Shown piece by piece: positions 58,781 through 64,000 of a stretch of 64,000 bases of DNA. Location: contig NZ_CP115920.1 in the NCBI RefSeq assembly GCF_040412085.2, positions 248,001-312,000 on the forward strand, given 5' to 3'. Origin of the DNA: Vibrio sp. CB1-14. GTDB taxonomy: Bacteria > Pseudomonadota > Gammaproteobacteria > Enterobacterales > Vibrionaceae. The position numbers were made by a program, and so were the translations under genes. The notes under the pieces were generated by a model that saw nothing but the letters and a program-made list of their open reading frames with translations, did not search any database and was not told the DNA's origin. The stretch's first letter is position 1. Every line of letters begins with the position of its first letter.

Positions 58781-60613
58781 ATGTCAACTCCACAGATTGA
58801 TAAGTTAAGAAACATTGCGATTATCGCGCACGTTGACCACGGTAAAACTACCCTTGTTGACAAGCTGCTTCAGCAATCCGGTACTCTTGAGTCTCGCGGT
58901 GAAACTGAAGAGCGAGTTATGGACTCGAACGATATCGAAAAGGAACGTGGTATCACGATCCTTGCTAAAAACACAGCGATCAACTGGAACGATCACCGCA
59001 TCAACATCGTTGATACTCCGGGACACGCGGATTTCGGTGGCGAAGTTGAGCGTATTATGTCGATGGTAGACTCTGTACTACTTATCGTAGACGCAGTAGA
59101 TGGCCCAATGCCGCAAACTCGCTTTGTAACACAAAAAGCATTTGCTCACGGTCTTAAGCCGATTGTTGTTATCAACAAAATCGACCGTCCGGGCGCTCGC
59201 CCAGATTGGGTTATGGACCAAGTGTTTGACTTGTTCGATAACCTAGGTGCAACTGATGATCAATTGGACTTCCAAGTAGTTTATGCATCAGCACTTAATG
59301 GTTGGGCAACACTAGAAGAAGGCGAAGAAGGCGAGAACATGGAACCATTGTTCCAAGCTATCGTTGACAACGTAGATGCTCCAAACGTTGATCTTGACGG
59401 CGCACTGCAAATGCAGGTTTCTCAGCTAGATTACAGCTCATACGTGGGTGTCATTGGCGTATGTCGTGTAACTCGCGGCTCTGTTAAGCCAAACCAGCAA
59501 GTGACTGTCGTTGGTTCTGACGGTAAGAAACGCAATGGTAAAGTTGGTACAGTCCTTGGCTACCTTGGCCTTGACCGTCACGAAGTTGAGCAAGCGAATG
59601 CAGGTGACATCATTGCGATCACAGGTCTTGGTGAGCTGAAAATCTCGGACACAATCTGTGACGTCAATACTGTTGAAGCGATGACTCCACTGTCAGTGGA
59701 CGAACCTACAGTAACTATGACGTTCCAAGTAAATACTTCTCCTTTCGCTGGTAAAGAAGGTAAGTTTGTTACCTCTCGTAACATCCTAGAGCGCTTAGAG
59801 AAAGAGCTAGTTCACAACGTAGCATTACGTGTTGAACAAACGGACGATCCAGACAAGTTCCGCGTTTCAGGTCGTGGTGAGCTTCACCTATCTATCCTGA
59901 TCGAGAACATGCGTCGTGAAGGCTTTGAGCTAGCGGTGTCTCGTCCTGAAGTTATCATCAAAGAAGAAGATGGTCAGCTACTAGAACCATACGAGACAGT
60001 TACCATTGATGTTCTAGAAGAACACCAAGGTGGCATCATGGAAAATATCGGTCTGCGTAAAGGTGAACTAACGGACATGGCTCCGGATGGTAAAGGCCGT
60101 GTACGTATGGACTTTATGATGCCTTCACGTGGTCTTATCGGTTTCCAAACTGAATTCCTTACACTAACGTCTGGTTCAGGTCTGCTGTACCATACTTTTG
60201 ATCATTACGGCCCACACAAAGGCGGCGTAATTGGTCAACGTAACAACGGTGTACTGATTTCAAACGCAACAGGTAAAGCTCTGACTTACGCGCTGTTTAA
60301 CCTACAAGAACGTGGTCGCTTGTTTGCTGAGCACGCTGATGAGGTATACGAAGGCCAAATCATCGGTATTCACAACCGTTCGAACGATCTAACAGTAAAC
60401 TGTTTGAAAGGTAAGCAGCTGACAAACGTTCGCGCATCAGGTACTGATGAAGCGCAGGTTCTGTCGCCACCAATTAAGCACACCCTTGAGCAAGCTCTAG
60501 AGTTCATCGATGAAGATGAGCTAGTAGAAGTTACGCCTGAGAACATTCGTATTCGTAAGAAGCTTCTTACCGAGAACGAACGTAAGCGTGCGAGCCGTCC
60601 AGCGAAAGCGTAA
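58781..60613 (+). CDS. typA: Ribosome-associated GTPase TypA/BipA
   Basis: The 610-residue translational GTPase (E. coli 607) is needed for 50S assembly and growth at low temperature or under stress. G motifs: [10 protein letters not shown] (~residues 17-26), [21 protein letters not shown]; the BipA-specific C-terminal domain reads [21 protein letters not shown] and PLEQ-type end sequences. It is divergent from glnA, a conserved arrangement, and followed by a strong terminator. Confidence 0.97.
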   Translation: MSTPQIDKLRNIAIIAHVDHGKTTLVDKLLQQSGTLESRGETEERVMDSNDIEKERGITILAKNTAINWNDHRINIVDTPGHADFGGEVERIMSMVDSVLLIVDAVDGPMPQTRFVTQKAFAHGLKPIVVINKIDRPGARPDWVMDQVFDLFDNLGATDDQLDFQVVYASALNGWATLEEGEEGENMEPLFQAIVDNVDAPNVDLDGALQMQVSQLDYSSYVGVIGVCRVTRGSVKPNQQVTVVGSDGKKRNGKVGTVLGYLGLDRHEVEQANAGDIIAITGLGELKISDTICDVNTVEAMTPLSVDEPTVTMTFQVNTSPFAGKEGKFVTSRNILERLEKELVHNVALRVEQTDDPDKFRVSGRGELHLSILIENMRREGFELAVSRPEVIIKEEDGQLLEPYETVTIDVLEEHQGGIMENIGLRKGELTDMAPDGKGRVRMDFMMPSRGLIGFQTEFLTLTSGSGLLYHTFDHYGPHKGGVIGQRNNGVLISNATGKALTYALFNLQERGRLFAEHADEVYEGQIIGIHNRSNDLTVNCLKGKQLTNVRASGTDEAQVLSPPIKHTLEQALEFIDEDELVEVTPENIRIRKKLLTENERKRASRPAKA

Positions 60614-60626
60614 GCTTCGTTAGATG

Positions 60627-60659
60627 AAAAAAACCAGCCGATATAGGCTGGTTTTTTTG
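60627..60659. terminator. Bidirectional terminator between typA and pssA
   Basis: AAAAAAACCAGCC / GGCTGGTTTTTTT with loop GATATA; T runs on both strands between convergent genes. Confidence 0.92.
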
Positions 60660-60703
60660 TGTCTGGAGTTTAGGTGATCGTAGCGCTATTTAATCTCTTA
60701 GGC

Positions 60704-62044
60704 TTAAAGCAACTGCTTCAAAACCCGATCAGCCCTAACCCGAGTAATCTTCTTCAACAATTTCTGCACCGGCAGCGGATAATTCTCAACTTTTTCAAGC
60801 TGCTTATAAGTACAAATCAACTGAGTATGCTCAAGAATATTCTCAATCTCAGCATCAAACTTCTCAACCAAGTGCGAGTAGTGATCCTGAATTAGAATTG
60901 CGTTCTCTAAATCCAAGCTCCAAGCGCGTGGGTTAAGGTTGTTACCTGTAATCAGCATGTAGCGCTTATCGACCCAAATGCCTTTTAAGTGGAAGCTGTT
61001 GGCATCGTGTTTCCAAAGGCGAATACACAGATTACGGCTGGCAATGTGTGCTTCGTTGGCTTTTGCGAAACGGCGCAGGTTCATTTCATACAGATACGGT
61101 AGACCACCTATGGTCTTAAAGTCTTCTTCTGGTGAAATGTAGAAATCGTTCGCGGTTTTATCGCCAACGACAATACGTACTTTGACGCCACGTTTTAGCG
61201 CGCGTTTGATCTCTTTCGCCACCGATTTAGGGAAGTTGAAATAAGGAGTACAAATAAAGATTTCGTCTTTAGCGCTAGCAAGAAGCTGATTGATGCTCTG
61301 ATTTAGCTTGTTGCGGCGTTTGCCAATGCCCACAATCGGCGTGACCGACACTTGGTTCTCATTCGCAGGCTCGGCATCAAACTCGTAACGTGCTTGAGAG
61401 AGTGAACCACGCAGTTGGCGGATCTCCGCTTTGATTTCTTTTGTGGTTGGCTTTTGTGGCTGTGACAAGTCATTGACTGCTGGATTGGCGATCATCTCTG
61501 TGGCCACAAAGTTTGCCATGCTGTCGGCAAGCTTGGCGTTTTCGAGCACGTGATAGCGGTCGAAACGATAGCGATCTTTGTAGTTTAGGTAGATGTTATT
61601 AAGACTAGCACCGCTATAAATGACGGTATCGTCGATGATAAAGCCTTTTAGGTGCAGCACGCCGAACACTTCACGGCCGCGAACCGGTATGCCATAGACA
61701 GGGACGCCGTATTGGTGTTTTTCACGAAACTCGCGATACATCACCGCGTTGCCGTCAGATTGCTTAGCGCCAATAAGGCCGCGCTGAGCTCGATGCCAGT
61801 CAACACAGACTGCGATATCCAGGGCTGGGTTATTTTGTTTCGCTTGATAAAGCTCGCTAAGAATTTGGCGTCCTGCGTCGTCATCTTCCAAATACAGTGC
61901 GACTAGGTAGATTCTTGACTTTGCTTCGCGTATCGCTTGAATGATATGTTCGCGATAGTCGCTAGCAGAGAGCAAAACATCGAGTTTACTCGGATCCTGC
62001 GCGATTGAGGGAAGCTGTTCAAAAGAGTTCCTAAAAGCCATCAT
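60704..62044 (-). CDS. pssA: Phosphatidylserine synthase PssA (phospholipase D type)
   Basis: The 446-residue peripheral membrane enzyme (E. coli 451) makes phosphatidylserine from CDP-diacylglycerol and serine, leading to phosphatidylethanolamine. Both HKD motifs are present: HLKGFIIDDTVIYSG (~residue 133) and HLKGIWVDKRYMLITG (~residue 352). Two ATGs in a row begin the frame. It is convergent with typA and is the second phospholipid-synthesis gene in the window after plsB. Confidence 0.96.
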   Translation of the reverse strand: MMAFRNSFEQLPSIAQDPSKLDVLLSASDYREHIIQAIREAKSRIYLVALYLEDDDAGRQILSELYQAKQNNPALDIAVCVDWHRAQRGLIGAKQSDGNAVMYREFREKHQYGVPVYGIPVRGREVFGVLHLKGFIIDDTVIYSGASLNNIYLNYKDRYRFDRYHVLENAKLADSMANFVATEMIANPAVNDLSQPQKPTTKEIKAEIRQLRGSLSQARYEFDAEPANENQVSVTPIVGIGKRRNKLNQSINQLLASAKDEIFICTPYFNFPKSVAKEIKRALKRGVKVRIVVGDKTANDFYISPEEDFKTIGGLPYLYEMNLRRFAKANEAHIASRNLCIRLWKHDANSFHLKGIWVDKRYMLITGNNLNPRAWSLDLENAILIQDHYSHLVEKFDAEIENILEHTQLICTYKQLEKVENYPLPVQKLLKKITRVRADRVLKQLL

Positions 62045-62134
62045 GTAGAGACTGTACCTTTGGTCATTGCAAAATTGCGAACCTAGAATTTTACCAAATT
62101 CTTGTCCTTAATGGGTAGTAAACCGTTGATAAGT

Positions 62135-62566
62135 TTAACTGGGATCAAGGTAACGCATCGAAACGAGTGACTTACCACCCTGAATATAGCGACAAAACAG
62201 CTGCTTAAGTGGGTTGGGCAGATCCTCTTCTGCTAGAGTTTTAAAGCCATGCTGTGCGTAAAAACTCTCAAGGTGACCCAGGGCGAAACAAAAATCGCCA
62301 TCATTGAGTTCAGTTTGTTGCAGATGCGCCATCAGTTGGTGACCCAACCCCAAGCCTCGCTGCTCGGGGATAACCAGCATGCCTGTCATGAGACGATACT
62401 GCTCAATGGTGCGAAATCGAACCAAGGCACTTAGGGTTTGATTACGACTTAGCGTCAGTATGCGTTCATCGCTTTTAGGCTTACCAGCAGGGTAGTGCGC
62501 TTTGTAGAGTTTTTTTGCAATAGGGAGCTTTATCGGGTCAAGCACACCGAAATTTAACGTATCCAT
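62135..62566 (-). CDS. GNAT-family N-acetyltransferase
   Basis: The 143-residue reading starts at ATG 62566 (MDTLNFGVLD); a TTG 18 bases upstream gives a slightly longer option and has GGAG nearer to it, so the start is uncertain. The acetyl-CoA loop is VIPEQRGLGLGHQLM (~residues 65-79), the GNAT R/Q-xx-G-x-G/A type; FYAQHGFKTL is the usual beta-bulge motif. Substrate unknown. It is divergent from murB with only about 60 bp between. Confidence 0.83.
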   Translation of the reverse strand: MDTLNFGVLDPIKLPIAKKLYKAHYPAGKPKSDERILTLSRNQTLSALVRFRTIEQYRLMTGMLVIPEQRGLGLGHQLMAHLQQTELNDGDFCFALGHLESFYAQHGFKTLAEEDLPNPLKQLFCRYIQGGKSLVSMRYLDPS

Positions 62567-62625
62567 AGCCAATTCGGACTCCAAAAGGATAGAATAGCGG
62601 CAGTGTAAGCTATCAATCGACGCCC

Positions 62626-63660
62626 ATGCAAATTCAAAACAACGCTCAGCTCCGCCCGTATCACACCTTTGGTATTAGTCAGCAATGTCACGCTTTAGTC
62701 GAGGTTCACTCGGTTGAAGACTTAATTGCTGTCTATCAGCGCCCAGAGTGGCAAGCTCTACCAAAACTGATGTTAGGTAAGGGCAGTAATATGCTGTTCA
62801 CTGAACCATTTGAAGGGGTGGTGATCATCAATCGCTTGAGCGGTATTGAGGTGAGCGATACGGCGACCACACACAAGCTTCATATTAGCGGCGGTGAAGA
62901 TTGGCCAAACCTGGTGAAGTGGTGCGTGGAGCATGGCTATGCAGGCATTGAAAATCTGGCCTTGATACCGGGCTGTTCGGGCAGTGCACCGATCCAAAAT
63001 ATTGGCGCTTATGGCATTGAGCTAAAAGATGTTTGTCGTTACGTTGATTATCTTTGCTTGCAAACGTTCGAAGTCAAAAGGCTTTCTCGAGATGAATGTC
63101 AGTTCGGCTATCGTGATTCCATTTTCAAACATGCGTTGAAAGATAAAGCGATCGTTACTGCTATAGGTCTAGAGCTGGATAAGCAGTGGCGACCGAACCT
63201 TAGCTATGGACCTTTGCAATCGCTGGATCTGACCACAGTAACACCTAAGCAGGTGTTTGATGTGGTTGTGAAGGTTCGCCAAGAGAAACTGCCTGATCCT
63301 GCTATTACTGGGAATGCGGGTAGCTTCTTCAAAAACCCAATTATCAGCCAAGCCCTGTATGCCTCAGTTAAATCTAGACATGACGCGGTTGTGGCTTATC
63401 CAGCTGAGGATGGGATGAAGCTTGCGGCGGGCTGGCTTATTGACCAATGTGGCCTGAAAGGGCATCAAATTGGTGGTGCTATGGTGCACCCAAACCAAGC
63501 TTTGGTTCTGGTTAATCATGATGATGCAACTGCTGACGATGTGGTGCGTCTGGCGGCGTTTGTACGTCAAAACGTGCTTGATAAGTTTGGTGTTGAACTT
63601 GAGCATGAGGTGCGCTTTATGGGCGCAAGCCATGAAGTGTATTTAAAGGACGTGCTATGA
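62626..63660 (+). CDS. murB: UDP-N-acetylenolpyruvoylglucosamine reductase
   Basis: The 344-residue FAD enzyme (E. coli 342) makes UDP-N-acetylmuramate for peptidoglycan. FAD-binding PKLMLGKGSNMLFT (~residues 46-59), GCSGSAPIQNIGAYGIEL (~118-135), catalytic region GNAGSFFKNPI (Ser ~229) and the C-terminal Glu region (LEHEVRFMG) are typical of type I MurB. A TAGAAT at 62590-62595 may be its -10. It overlaps birA by 4 bp, the conserved murB-birA pair. Confidence 0.96.
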   Translation: MQIQNNAQLRPYHTFGISQQCHALVEVHSVEDLIAVYQRPEWQALPKLMLGKGSNMLFTEPFEGVVIINRLSGIEVSDTATTHKLHISGGEDWPNLVKWCVEHGYAGIENLALIPGCSGSAPIQNIGAYGIELKDVCRYVDYLCLQTFEVKRLSRDECQFGYRDSIFKHALKDKAIVTAIGLELDKQWRPNLSYGPLQSLDLTTVTPKQVFDVVVKVRQEKLPDPAITGNAGSFFKNPIISQALYASVKSRHDAVVAYPAEDGMKLAAGWLIDQCGLKGHQIGGAMVHPNQALVLVNHDDATADDVVRLAAFVRQNVLDKFGVELEHEVRFMGASHEVYLKDVL

Positions 63661-64000
63661 AAGAGCATCAAATGAAACTGGCCATTCTCGCTAGGCTCGC
63701 CACTGGTGGCTTCCACTCTGGTGAGGCATTGGGTGAAGAGCTCGGGATCTCGCGTGCGGCAGTGAGTAAGCACATTAAAGGCATTCAAGCGTGGGGCGTA
63801 GATATTTTCCGAGTTCAGGGCAAAGGTTATCAATTAGCTCAGCCGATGGAGCTATTGAGCGAAAAGCGCCTTGCACAGAGTGTGTCGACACCGTTTGAGC
63901 TGATCCCAATCATAGACTCAACTAACCAATACCTACTCGACAAACAAGAGTCCTTAGACTCTGGTAGCGTCGGCATCTCAGAGTATCAAGCTAAAGGTCG
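63657..64000 (+). CDS. birA: BirA, biotin ligase and biotin operon repressor (3' truncated by window)
   Basis: The ATG overlaps the murB stop (ATGA). The 114 visible codons begin MKEHQMKLAILARLATGG and form the N-terminal winged-helix DNA-binding domain (HSGEALGEELGISRAAVSKHI, ~residues 20-40) followed by WGVDIFRVQGKGYQLA and the start of the catalytic domain (LIPIIDSTNQYLL). BirA attaches biotin to the carboxylase carrier protein and represses bio genes. The catalytic GRGRRGR loop lies beyond the window. Confidence 0.95.
   Translation, partial: MKEHQMKLAILARLATGGFHSGEALGEELGISRAAVSKHIKGIQAWGVDIFRVQGKGYQLAQPMELLSEKRLAQSVSTPFELIPIIDSTNQYLLDKQESLDSGSVGISEYQAKG

Noticed and set aside
63567..63833. 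88-codon minus-strand ORF across the murB-birA junction
   Set aside because: Antisense to two conserved, overlapping genes; no domain seen.

Overview
The window is ordinary chromosomal DNA of a gammaproteobacterium, almost certainly a Vibrio. The case rests on the 16S/23S sequence type, on gene neighbourhoods such as hemCDXY-cyaA-cyaY-lptM-lysA-dapF-DUF484-xerC, rsmD-ftsYEX-rpoH, glpEG-fliL-ubiCA-plsB-lexA and glnA-ntrBC-typA, and on the close match of nearly every protein to enterobacterial/Vibrio housekeeping families. Coding is dense, and I see no insertion sequence, prophage, CRISPR array or resistance cassette.

Layout. 0-4.7 kb: the 3' end of rho, an unrecognised exported protein, and ubiD-ferredoxin-fre. 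4.7-10.7 kb: a complete rRNA operon (P1/P2 promoters, 16S, tRNA-Ile, tRNA-Ala, 23S, 5S) with a tRNA-Ser and terminator behind it. 10.8-16 kb: a phosphotransferase, then the minus-strand hemC-D-X-Y operon divergent from cyaA. 16-24 kb: cyaA, cyaY, and the lptM-lysA-dapF and DUF484-xerC-yigB units. 24-34 kb: a looser stretch with DTW, COG3650 lipoprotein, EVE, yigL, pldB, RhtB-type exporter, EAL-HDOD protein, amidohydrolase lipoprotein, DUF2500, a HEPN-like membrane protein, a 26-residue membrane peptide and yhhN. 34-47 kb: yhgN, DUF1145-rsmD, ftsY-ftsE-ftsX-rpoH, glpE-glpG, fliL-like, ubiC-ubiA, plsB and lexA. 47-64 kb: methyltransferase-yihI-DUF2489-hemN, a GGDEF/EAL enzyme, ntrC-ntrB, DUF4124, glnA, typA, pssA, a GNAT protein, murB and the 5' part of birA.

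The genes form recognisable functional groups: haem synthesis (hemCDXY, hemN, and CyaY for iron), ubiquinone synthesis (ubiD, ubiC, ubiA, with fre as a possible flavin source), lysine/peptidoglycan precursors (lysA, dapF, murB), phospholipids (plsB, pssA, pldB), protein targeting and division (ftsYEX), stress sigma factor and SOS control (rpoH, lexA), nitrogen control (ntrBC, glnA with NtrC-like and sigma-54 sites) and second messengers (cyaA for cAMP; two EAL proteins for c-di-GMP).

Most unusual points: (1) the rpoH-glpE gap holds nine GATC sites in 266 bp plus one perfect and several near-perfect DnaA boxes, a density like that of replication-control loci; (2) UbiD is about 120 residues longer than the E. 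coli protein because its C-terminal region is internally duplicated; (3) the DUF2489-hemN gap can fold into three hairpins with a possible pseudoknot; (4) a 26-residue hydrophobic peptide has its own promoter, ribosome binding site and terminator; (5) a small membrane-anchored protein carries a HEPN-like RxxxxH motif. All readings are by eye, without database searches.
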